12,620 nt of DNA, from positions 1 to 12,620 of the forward strand of contig JAICEH010000037.1 in assembly GCA_025924275.1 (NCBI GenBank), read 5' to 3'. The position numbers were made by a program, and so were the translations under genes. The DNA is from Gemmatimonadales bacterium (GTDB lineage: Bacteria > Gemmatimonadota > Gemmatimonadetes > Gemmatimonadales > GWC2-71-9). A model generated the notes under the pieces. That model was not told the origin of the DNA. It was given only the letters and a program-made list of their open reading frames with translations, and searched no databases. Positions 6,914 to 12,620 of this stretch are shown one piece after another. How positions within the stretch are numbered: the first letter of the stretch is position 1; the number at the start of each line of letters is the position of its first letter.

Positions 6914-6941
6914 CGTCGAAAACGACCCCGAAATCGTCGAA
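6914..6941 (-). promoter_or_regulatory. Paired enhancer-like activator sites (UAS candidate)
   Basis: CGTCGAA occurs at 6914-6920 and again at 6935-6941, exactly 21 bp apart (two helical turns). The first copy is part of the dyad GTCG-AAAA-CGAC (6915-6926). The sites lie about 68-95 bases upstream of the predicted start, a usual position for an NtrC-type activator. The cognate regulator is unknown. Confidence 0.45.
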
Positions 6942-6958
6942 GTTTCATACAGTTGCGA

Positions 6959-6985
6959 GCGCCAGTGCCTCAACCACTTGCGCCA
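6959..6985. repeat. Second 21-bp-spaced direct repeat (GCGCCA)
   Basis: GCGCCA at 6959-6964 and 6980-6985 repeats at the same 21-bp period as the CGTCGAA pair. TTGCG also recurs nearby (6953-6957, 6978-6982). It may be a further regulator site about 113-139 bases upstream of the sigma-54 start, but the short length allows chance. Confidence 0.3.
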
Positions 6986-7012
6986 CAGTGAGTTACCGGA
7001 CCGTCTAAGAAT

Positions 7013-7037
7013 CAGTCAGTCAACTCGAAACTGACTG
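7013..7037 (-). terminator. Hairpin overlapping the lgt stop codon, possible terminator
   Basis: CAGTCAGT (7013-7020) and ACTGACTG (7030-7037) form a perfect 8-bp stem with a nine-base loop. The lgt stop codon (7022-7020) sits at the edge of the stem. Leftwards it is followed by only a weak T tract (ATTCTTA). It would separate the lgt operon from the sigma-54 unit downstream. Confidence 0.45.
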
Positions 7038-7850
7038 GTTGAGATACGCGCCCGGCTCCGCGGCCGGCCGGCGCGAGGTTGCGACCAGCGTGACGACGCC
7101 GATCACCACCAGGGCCAGGCTCGTCGCCTGGGCCAGGGTGAACGCGCCGAGGAAGCGGTCGTCCTTGGCCCGGAGGAACTCGATGCCGAACCGTTCGAGC
7201 CCGGCGAGCACCAGGTAGAGCCCGAAGAGCCACCCGGTGCCCTCCCGACCGATGCGGAGCCGCCAGAGCACGCCGAAGGCGAGGAGCATCAGCCCGGTTT
7301 CGTAGAGCTGGGTCGGGTGGACGGCCATCACCGTTCCCGGATCCACGCCCTCCGGCACCGGAACGCCGAAGAGGTCGCGCAGGTTGCCCGCGGTGCTCGG
7401 CGGATAACCCTGCGGGAAGCGCACCGCCCACGGCAGGTCGGTGGGATGGCCGTAGTCGTCGTTCACCAGGAAGCAGCCGATCCGGCCCAGGGCATAGGCC
7501 GCGGCGAGGGCGGGGGCAGTGAGGTGCGTGGTCCAGGCCACCGGTACCTTCCGCCAGGCGCCGGTGGCCAGCACGGCGACGGCGCCGCCGAGAAACCCGC
7601 CGTACCAGACCAGGCCGCCCCGGTCGAAGAGGCCGTCCCCGGTGAGGGCCACGTACCAGAGCTTCGCGCCCACCACGCCGCCGATCACCGCCGCCACCAC
7701 GATGTCCTGGGCGTAGTTCTCGTTGAGGCGGAGCCGGCGGAGCTCGCGCCCGATCAGCCAGCCGCCCACGAGGAAGCCCACCATCATCATGATCCCGTAG
7801 CCGGTGATCTCCAGCGGCCCCAGGCGGATGATCAGGGGATAGAACGTCAC
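7020..7850 (-). CDS. lgt: Prolipoprotein diacylglyceryl transferase (Lgt)
   Basis: Inner-membrane enzyme that moves diacylglycerol from phosphatidylglycerol to the lipobox cysteine of prelipoproteins, the first step of lipoprotein maturation. The 276 residues and about seven hydrophobic segments fit the family. The signature reads GRIGCFLVNDDYG (122-134), and HPTQLYE (178-184) and the conserved region ERFGIEFLR (219-227) are present. The signature arginine R123 and G134 align with E. coli R143 and G154. The N146 position is cysteine (C126), a variant common in other Lgt branches. The start is GTG at 7850, overlapping the tsaD stop by four bases (GTGA). This is the last gene of the leftward operon. 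Its stop is embedded in a hairpin (7013-7037). Confidence 0.95.
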   Translation of the reverse strand: MTFYPLIIRLGPLEITGYGIMMMVGFLVGGWLIGRELRRLRLNENYAQDIVVAAVIGGVVGAKLWYVALTGDGLFDRGGLVWYGGFLGGAVAVLATGAWRKVPVAWTTHLTAPALAAAYALGRIGCFLVNDDYGHPTDLPWAVRFPQGYPPSTAGNLRDLFGVPVPEGVDPGTVMAVHPTQLYETGLMLLAFGVLWRLRIGREGTGWLFGLYLVLAGLERFGIEFLRAKDDRFLGAFTLAQATSLALVVIGVVTLVATSRRPAAEPGAYLNQSVSS

Positions 7851-8902
7851 GTCGGTCTCCCGGAGAGCGCCGGGAGGAGTCCCGGCAGGGGCAGGTCGTC
7901 GCGCGGCTCGAGGTCCGGGCCGCTCCGCTCGCCGCGGGCCAGCCGCCAGGCCCCGGCGGCAGCGATCATCGCCGCGTTGTCGGCGTTGAGTCGCGGGCTC
8001 GCCACGCTCACCCGGGCCCGGCCCGCCACCCGGGCGCGCATCCGGTCGGCCAGCGCCCGGCTGCAGGCCACGCCGCCGCCCAGCACCACGGTCTCGCGCC
8101 GGAAGGCCTCGGCCGCGCGGGCGGTCTTCTCCACCAGGACGTCGAGGACCGCGTCCTGGAAGCCGCGGGCCAGGTCGGCACGGTCCCGCTCGAGGTCGTC
8201 GCTCGCGCGGACGGCGCGGAGCACGGCGGTCTTGAGCCCGCTGAAGGAGAAGGCGAACCGGTCGGGGCCGTCTTCCGCCGCCTCGCGCAGCATCGGACGC
8301 GGGAAGCGGTAGCGATCGGGGTTCCCCTCCCGCGCCAGGCGCTCGACGGCCGCTCCCCCCGGATAGCCGAGGCCGAGGAGTACCGCCACCTTGTCGAAGG
8401 CCTCGCCCGCCGCATCGTCGCGGGTGGCGCCGAGCAGGGCGTAGTCGCCCCAGTCGCGGACGTCGAGGAGGAGGGTGTGCCCGCCGCTGACCAGCAGCGC
8501 GGTGAACGGCGGCACCAGTCCGGGATCCTCGAGCCGCGGGGCGAAGAGGTGCCCCTCGAGGTGGTGCACCCCGAGGAGCGGGAGACCGGTGCTCCAGGCG
8601 AGCGTCTTCCCGTAGGTCACGCCCACGAGCAGGGCGCCCACCAGCCCCGGCCCGGCCGTCACCGCGATGCCGTCCATCTCCCCGAGCGCGGTGCCGGCCT
8701 CGGCCAGCGCGCCGTCCACCACCCGCCCGATCGTCACCAGGTGCGCGCGGCTCGCGAGCTCCGGCACCACGCCCCCGAAGATGCGGTGCACGTCCTGGCT
8801 CAGGATGGCGAGCCCGGCCACGCGCGGCCGGCCGTCCTCCACCGCCACGACGGCGGCGGAGGTCTCGTCGCAGGACGTCTCGATGCCGAGGACCAGCGTC
8901 AC
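7847..8902 (-). CDS. tsaD: tRNA N6-threonylcarbamoyladenosine transferase subunit (TsaD)
   Basis: Catalytic subunit of the complex that puts threonylcarbamoyl on adenosine 37 of ANN-reading tRNAs, acting with TsaB and TsaE, which are not in this window. It has 351 residues, normal for bacterial TsaD. The N-terminus is GIETSCDETSAAVV (6-19), the usual ASKHA-fold phosphate loop. The metal histidines are in HLEGH (H114, H118). VSGGHT and the late LNADNAAMIA motif, which supplies the third metal ligand, are present. The GTG start overlaps the stop of the YbbR-domain gene (GTGA, 8902-8899), and its stop overlaps the lgt start in the same way. Essential in most bacteria, so a housekeeping role is expected. 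Confidence 0.97.
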   Translation of the reverse strand: MTLVLGIETSCDETSAAVVAVEDGRPRVAGLAILSQDVHRIFGGVVPELASRAHLVTIGRVVDGALAEAGTALGEMDGIAVTAGPGLVGALLVGVTYGKTLAWSTGLPLLGVHHLEGHLFAPRLEDPGLVPPFTALLVSGGHTLLLDVRDWGDYALLGATRDDAAGEAFDKVAVLLGLGYPGGAAVERLAREGNPDRYRFPRPMLREAAEDGPDRFAFSFSGLKTAVLRAVRASDDLERDRADLARGFQDAVLDVLVEKTARAAEAFRRETVVLGGGVACSRALADRMRARVAGRARVSVASPRLNADNAAMIAAAGAWRLARGERSGPDLEPRDDLPLPGLLPALSGRPT

Positions 8903-9306
8903 GGGCCCCCCGGCGGTGCGGGGGGCATCCCGTCGGTCAGGTGGACGGTGACCTGGCGCGGCTGGAGGTCCTGCACCGAGACCCGCACGCCCGAGGGGAG
9001 TTCGACGTCGGCGGTGCCGAGCACCACCGTGACCGAGTCGGCGGTGACGGTATCGGGGAGGAGGCGGGTGAGGATCACGCGGGAGGCGCCGAGCTTGAGC
9101 AGTTCCCGCCGGGGGCCGACCACGGCCACGGTGACCGGGGCGAGCGGCTGGGCCAGGACCCGGCCCGCGGGCGGGCGCACCTGCAGCTCCGCGGCCACGA
9201 GCCGGCTGGCCGGCTCCTCGCCGGCGGCGAGGAGCCAGAGGACCACGGCCAGGAAGAGCGAGGTGAGCTTGAGCGGCCAGTTGCGGAGCAGGGCCGCGAG
9301 GCGCAC
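8899..9306 (-). CDS. YbbR-domain membrane-anchored protein
   Basis: A 135-residue protein with an N-terminal membrane anchor (about 12-32, LKLTSLFLAVVLWLLAAG) and an extracytoplasmic beta-rich region with the pattern of a YbbR repeat (LAPVTVAVVGPRRELLKLGAS... RQVTVHL). In Firmicutes, YbbR proteins (CdaR) regulate the diadenylate cyclase CdaA. No cdaA is visible here, so that role cannot be assumed. I place the start at GTG 9306, one base after the upstream stop, because GGTGGGG lies six bases in front. GTG 9318 is possible but has no ribosome site and would add four residues. Its stop overlaps the tsaD start. Confidence 0.75.
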   Translation of the reverse strand: MRLAALLRNWPLKLTSLFLAVVLWLLAAGEEPASRLVAAELQVRPPAGRVLAQPLAPVTVAVVGPRRELLKLGASRVILTRLLPDTVTADSVTVVLGTADVELPSGVRVSVQDLQPRQVTVHLTDGMPPAPPGGP

Positions 9307-9307
9307 G

Positions 9308-9847
9308 TCAGGCCCCACCGTCGGCGAGGAGCCGCCGGACGAGGTCCCGGTTGACGCCGGAGCTCCAGTCGTGGGCGCCGATCACCCGCCGGACGATGCG
9401 GCCCTCGCGGTCCAGCAGGAAGCTCTCCGGCACGCCCGTGGTCTGGTAGGTCCGCTGGATGCCGCCGGTGCGGTCGTGCAGGATGTCGAAGGTGAGTCCG
9501 AACTCCTCGATGAAGGCCCGCACCGCGGTGGAATCGGACTGGTCGATGCTCACCGCCACCACCCGGAACCCCTGGCCCCGGAGCGAGTCGTACGCCGCCT
9601 GCATCGCAGGCATCTCCTCGCGGCACGGCGCGCACCAGGTGGCCCAGATGTTGACGAGGGTGACGCTTCCCCGGTAGCGCTCGTGGAGCGAGACGCTGTC
9701 ACCCGTGGCCAGGTCCACCGTCCGGTAGTCCGGCGCCGCGTTGCCCACCTCGACGCCGGTGATCGCCCGGCCGGCGCGTGCCAGCGCGAAGCCGCCGAGC
9801 CCGAGCCCGGCCACGAGCAGTCCGACCGCCATCCATTGCTTCGACAT
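9308..9847 (-). CDS. TlpA/ResA-like membrane-anchored thioredoxin
   Basis: Periplasm-facing thiol-disulfide oxidoreductase of 179 residues. One N-terminal hydrophobic helix (about 5-23) serves as anchor or uncleaved signal. The thioredoxin fold carries the active site WCAPC (C72, C75). The cis-proline loop is TTGVPESFLLD, and the C-terminal GAHDW segment is typical of AhpC/TSA-Redoxin members such as ResA. Such proteins reduce apocytochrome c or other exported proteins. A cytochrome c-containing protein is encoded at 4523-6676, but the link is only circumstantial. The start is one of two tandem ATGs (9850, 9847). GAGGA at 9859-9855 is seven bases from the second, which I prefer. It begins ten bases after the rpe stop. 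Confidence 0.9.
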   Translation of the reverse strand: MSKQWMAVGLLVAGLGLGGFALARAGRAITGVEVGNAAPDYRTVDLATGDSVSLHERYRGSVTLVNIWATWCAPCREEMPAMQAAYDSLRGQGFRVVAVSIDQSDSTAVRAFIEEFGLTFDILHDRTGGIQRTYQTTGVPESFLLDREGRIVRRVIGAHDWSSGVNRDLVRRLLADGGA

Positions 9848-9857
9848 CATCCAGTCC

Positions 9858-10523
9858 TCAGGCGCGCGTTGCGCACTGGCGGCGGAGGGCCTCCACCGCG
9901 GCGGCGGGATCCGGCGCCCCGAAGACCGCCGTTCCCGCGACGAAGGTGTCCGCGCCCGCCTCCCAGGCGGGCCGGATGGTGGCGACGGTGATGCCGCCGT
10001 CCACCTCGAGGGCCGCACGGGACCCGGCCCGGTCGAGCAGGGCGCGGGCGCGGCGGATCTTCTCCGTGGCCGCCGGCAGGTAGCCCTGCCCGCCGAAGCC
10101 CGGGTTGACCGACATCACCAGCACCAGGTCCACGTCCGCCACCGTCTCCTCGAGGACCGCGAGCGGGGTGGAGGGGTTGAAGGCGAGCCCGGCGAGCATG
10201 CCATGCTCGCGAACCGCCGCCAGGTGCCGCTGCACGTGCACGGTGGCGTCGGGGTGGAACGCGAACACGCCCACGCCGAGCTCCGCGTACTCCGAAATAT
10301 AGCGCTCCGGGTGCTCGACCATCAGGTGAACGTCGAGCGGGAGCGCGGTGAGCTTGCGCAACGCCCGGATCAGCGGAGCGCCGAACGTGAGGTTGGGCAC
10401 GTAGTGGCCGTCCATCACGTCCCCGTGGATCCAGTCGGCGCCGCCGGCCTCGGCCCGGGCCACCTGCTCGGCCAACCGGCCCAGGTCGGCGCTCAACACG
10501 CTCGGCGCGATGCGCACGCTCAC
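9858..10523 (-). CDS. rpe: Ribulose-phosphate 3-epimerase
   Basis: Interconverts D-ribulose 5-phosphate and D-xylulose 5-phosphate in the pentose phosphate and Calvin pathways. It is a 221-residue TIM barrel, the usual length. Metal and catalytic residues are visible: IAPSVLSAD (S8, D13), HGDVMDGHYVPN (H33, D35), DVHLMV (H66), NPGFGGQ (140-146) and VDGGI (D175). The GTG start overlaps the stop of the PASTA gene by four bases (GTGA, 10523-10520). The tlpA-like gene follows ten bases after its stop. Nothing unusual is seen. Confidence 0.97.
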   Translation of the reverse strand: MSVRIAPSVLSADLGRLAEQVARAEAGGADWIHGDVMDGHYVPNLTFGAPLIRALRKLTALPLDVHLMVEHPERYISEYAELGVGVFAFHPDATVHVQRHLAAVREHGMLAGLAFNPSTPLAVLEETVADVDLVLVMSVNPGFGGQGYLPAATEKIRRARALLDRAGSRAALEVDGGITVATIRPAWEAGADTFVAGTAVFGAPDPAAAVEALRRQCATRA

Positions 10524-11275
10524 GGCATCCCTCCCTGGCTGACGTTCAGGTCCACCGGCGCGTCCGCCGGGACGCGGGCACCGGCGGCGGGACGCTGGCC
10601 GGCGACGACGGCGCCGGGCGTGGCCGGCGGCCGCACCGCGCCCACCCGGAGCCCCGCCGCCTCGATCCGGGCCCGGGCCTCGGCCAGGGTGAGCCCGCGC
10701 ACCGCGGGCACCATCCGGTCGGCCGGCCCGCGGCTCACCACGAGGGTCACCGGGGTGCCCGGCAGCTGGACCGTGCCCGCCGGGGGCCGCGTGGCCACCG
10801 CGACGCCGCCTGGCGACTGCGCGGCCGTGCTGTCGGTGCCTTCGAGGCGGAAGCCGGCCGCCTCGAGGACCTCCCGCGCGAGGCCGGCGTCGAGCTCGTG
10901 CACGTCCGGGATCGCGACCGGCTCCGGTCCCGCGCTCCGGGTGAGGCGGACGACCGCGCCGGCCTGCAGCCGCACGCCCGCGGCCGGCTCCTGCCAGGAG
11001 ACGGATCCGGCGGGGGTGACCGGGCTCGGCTCGGTGCCCGCGAGCCGAGGACGGAATCCCGCCCGCTCGATGGCGGCCCTCGCCGCGGCCTCGTCGAGCC
11101 CGATCACGCCGGGCACCGGCTGGTCACCGCGCACGACGTCCCGGGGCACGAGCCACACCGCCGCCACGCCGAGCCCGAGCAGCGCGGCGAGCGCGATCGC
11201 GAGCGCCGCGCGGACCGCGGGGCCTCCCTGGCCCTCGAGCCGGAAGAGCGGGCGGTCGAACCGGCGGAACTTCAG
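10520..11275 (-). CDS. Membrane-anchored PASTA-repeat protein, probable CTG start
   Basis: A 251-residue protein with a short basic cytoplasmic N-terminus (KFRRFDRPLFRL), one membrane helix (about 23-43) and three extracytoplasmic PASTA repeats (about 50-115, 116-181, 182-250). PASTA repeats bind peptidoglycan fragments or penicillin-like stems in PknB kinases and PBPs. Here there is no kinase or transpeptidase domain, so a cell-wall-linked role is only inferred. The first standard start in frame, GTG at 11167, falls at residue 37, inside the membrane helix. CTG at 11275 overlaps the rsmB stop (CTGA) and has a perfect GGAGG five bases upstream, so I take it as the start. The stop overlaps the rpe GTG. 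Confidence 0.82.
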   Translation of the reverse strand: MKFRRFDRPLFRLEGQGGPAVRAALAIALAALLGLGVAAVWLVPRDVVRGDQPVPGVIGLDEAAARAAIERAGFRPRLAGTEPSPVTPAGSVSWQEPAAGVRLQAGAVVRLTRSAGPEPVAIPDVHELDAGLAREVLEAAGFRLEGTDSTAAQSPGGVAVATRPPAGTVQLPGTPVTLVVSRGPADRMVPAVRGLTLAEARARIEAAGLRVGAVRPPATPGAVVAGQRPAAGARVPADAPVDLNVSQGGMP

Positions 11276-12570
11276 GCGTCCCTCCGGAGGCGGGCGGCGA
11301 AGGCGCCGTCGGTGCCGTGTCGCTGGGGCAGGAGGACGAGGTCGCCAGCCGCCGAGAGATGCGCCGGGTCCGCGTCGCGCGGCGGGTCGCGCCGGAAATC
11401 GGGGTGATCAGCGAGGAAGCGCTCGACCTGGCGCTCGTTCTCCTCCGGTTCGAGCGAGCAGGTCGCGTACACCAGGATGCCCCCGCGCCGGACGACGCCC
11501 GCGGTGCCGGCGAGGAGCCGGCGCTGCAGCTCGTCCAGCGACCCGAGTGCCGCGGGCTCGATCCGCCAGCGCGCATCGGGGTGCCGGGCCAGGGTGCCGG
11601 TGCCAAGGCAGGGCGCGTCCAGCAGCACGAGGTCGGCCGAGCGGAGCGGCGGCCGGGCGGCATCGGCCAGCAGGGGCAGTTCGCGCCCCGAGCCGGCGCG
11701 GGCCAGGTTCTCGGCCAGCCGCTGCACCCGGCGCCAGCTGCGGTCGCCCGCCACGACGCGGCCGGCGACGCGACCGAGCGCGATCGTCTTGCCGCCCGGG
11801 GCGGCGCAGGCATCGTACACCAGCGAGCCGGCCTCGGGTGCCGCGAACCGCGCCACCAGCGCCTGGGACGGATCCTGCACCACGAAGGCACCCTCGGCGT
11901 ATCCCGGGAGCGCCTCCGGGCGCGTGCGACCGACGACCACACCGGCACCGAAGGGGGCGGGCTCGGCCGGGAGTCCGGCCTGGTGGAGCCGGCGTGCGAT
12001 GGCCTCGAGCGACTCGCGACCGGGTTGAAGCACGAGGTCGGGCCGCCGGTCGTTCCAGGCGAGGAGGGCGTCGGCGCCGGCCTCGCCGAAGCGGGTAACC
12101 CAGCGCTCCACCAGCCAGGCGGGATGCGACGCCCGCGCCCCCGGCTCGGCGCCCGCCTGGCCGTCGCCCGCCAGGGCCCGGAGGACGGCGTTGACGAAGC
12201 CGGCCGCCTTCCGCCCGCCGAGCTCGCGGGCCAGCGCCACGCTGGTGGCGACCGCGGCGTGGGGCGGCACGCGGGTCAGCCCGCCCAGCTGGTAGGCCCC
12301 GAGTCGCAGGACATCCTGGAGGTCTGCGGGCACCGCGCCCCAGCCGCGCGCCGCCCGGGGAGCCAGGCGGGCATCCAGGGTCCCGCGGGCGCGGAGGGTC
12401 CCGGCGGCGAGTTCGTGCGCCAGGCGACGGTCGGCGCCGCGGAGTCCGGCCAGGGCGTGGTCCAGGGCGGGTTCGAAGCGGTGCCCGCCGCGCACCTGGC
12501 GGAGGACCGCGAGCGCCGCGCGGCGCGGGGCCAGCCCGGCGGCGCCCGGGTCGGCGGCCACGGCCGTCAC
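11272..12570 (-). CDS. rsmB: 16S rRNA (cytosine-C5) methyltransferase RsmB
   Basis: SAM-dependent enzyme expected to methylate C967 of 16S rRNA. It has 432 residues, normal for RsmB. An N-terminal NusB-like RNA-binding domain (about 15-140) precedes the methyltransferase domain. That domain has the SAM motif DACAAPGGKT (253-262), LLDAPCLGTGTL with C321, and YATCSLEPEENE with the second catalytic-pair cysteine C371. The start is GTG at 12570, with no clear ribosome site. It overlaps the stop of a nine-codon ATG mini-ORF (GTGA, 12570-12567), so it may be reached by re-initiation. No earlier start is seen in frame to the window edge. The final bases include the ribosome site and start of the PASTA gene. 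Confidence 0.95.
   Translation of the reverse strand: MTAVAADPGAAGLAPRRAALAVLRQVRGGHRFEPALDHALAGLRGADRRLAHELAAGTLRARGTLDARLAPRAARGWGAVPADLQDVLRLGAYQLGGLTRVPPHAAVATSVALARELGGRKAAGFVNAVLRALAGDGQAGAEPGARASHPAWLVERWVTRFGEAGADALLAWNDRRPDLVLQPGRESLEAIARRLHQAGLPAEPAPFGAGVVVGRTRPEALPGYAEGAFVVQDPSQALVARFAAPEAGSLVYDACAAPGGKTIALGRVAGRVVAGDRSWRRVQRLAENLARAGSGRELPLLADAARPPLRSADLVLLDAPCLGTGTLARHPDARWRIEPAALGSLDELQRRLLAGTAGVVRRGGILVYATCSLEPEENERQVERFLADHPDFRRDPPRDADPAHLSAAGDLVLLPQRHGTDGAFAARLRRDA
11281..11285 (-). promoter_or_regulatory. Strong ribosome binding site for the CTG-initiated PASTA gene
   Basis: On the - strand GGAGG is followed by five bases and then CTG (11275-11273). It lies inside the rsmB 3' end. 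No ATG, GTG or TTG in the PASTA frame is near it, so it decides the CTG start. Confidence 0.65.
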
Positions 12571-12596
12571 CAGGCCGGCGCGGGAGCGCGCGTCAT
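12567..12596 (-). other. Nine-codon mini-ORF linking an upstream gene to rsmB
   Basis: ATG at 12596 overlaps the preceding stop as ATGA. It reads MTRAPAPAW and stops in TGA at 12569-12567, which overlaps the rsmB GTG as GTGA. It may pass ribosomes on to rsmB, or be chance in this GC-rich sequence. Confidence 0.3.
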
Positions 12597-12620
12597 CCGA
12601 CCATGCCGCCGGTGGGCGAG
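12593..12620 (-). CDS. C-terminal end of an upstream gene, possibly fmt
   Basis: The last eight codons (SPTGGMVG) before a TGA at 12595-12593 are open to the window edge. Too little is visible to identify it. Methionyl-tRNA formyltransferase (fmt) often precedes rsmB, so that is the best guess from gene order only. Confidence 0.3.

Noticed and set aside
6951..6990. tRNA-like D-arm resemblance on the - strand (AGTGGTTGAGGCA)
   Set aside because: No matching acceptor stem, anticodon arm or T-loop (GGTTCGAATCC) can be found around it.
6849..7034. 61-codon + strand ORF in the low-GC intergenic patch
   Set aside because: No ribosome site, amino-acid composition without domain pattern, and it runs across the sigma-54, IHF and repeat signals and into the lgt end.
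7317..8312. + strand ORF across lgt and tsaD
   Set aside because: Shadow of two recognised - strand genes; translation is histidine/arginine-rich without domain pattern.

Overview
The window is very GC-rich, apart from one intergenic patch. It is packed with short-spaced or overlapping genes and has many GTG starts. The gene content is chromosomal and bacterial: tsaD, lgt, rsmB, rpe, acpS and an NtrC-type regulator. The neighbourhood (rsmB, a PASTA protein, rpe, a TlpA-like thioredoxin, a YbbR protein, tsaD, lgt) and the sequence style suggest a Gemmatimonadota-like bacterium. This is inference, because no 16S gene or other definitive marker is present. I see no mobile element, CRISPR array, tRNA or rRNA.

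Left arm (1-6676, + strand). A soluble PAS-domain histidine kinase, cut by the left edge, is followed by its sigma-54-type response regulator, a 65-residue eight-cysteine protein, a HAD phosphatase, an alanine-rich protein with one C-terminal membrane helix, holo-ACP synthase (acpS), and a large secreted/membrane protein fusing a cytochrome c domain to an FTR1 iron permease. Three junctions here are ATGA or GTGA overlaps. A perfect 10-bp inverted repeat covers the start codon of the FTR1 gene.

Right arm (7020-12620, - strand). Reading leftwards: the last codons of an unidentified gene, rsmB, a membrane-anchored three-PASTA protein, rpe, a TlpA/ResA-like thioredoxin, a YbbR-domain protein, tsaD and lgt. 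Most junctions are four-base NTGA overlaps, so this looks like one translationally coupled operon. The PASTA gene appears to start at a CTG codon with a perfect GGAGG in front. The GTG that a standard gene finder would choose falls inside its membrane helix.

The two arms converge on a 343-base gap (6677-7019). Its right half (6841-7020) is about 52% GC by my count, far below the neighbouring genes. On the - strand the gap contains what looks like a complete sigma-54 promoter: a 15/16 match to the -24/-12 consensus (6857-6872), an exact IHF-consensus match upstream (6899-6911), and paired activator-like repeats 21 bp apart further upstream (6914-6941). The promoter points leftwards at a stretch with a 5' hairpin, a long-range stem and a strong terminator hairpin, with no convincing ORF. 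I therefore propose a sigma-54-dependent small RNA of about 150 nt, lying between two converging protein-coding operons. It is the most novel element I can find. The NtrC-type regulator at the left end is one possible activator, but that link is only inferred.
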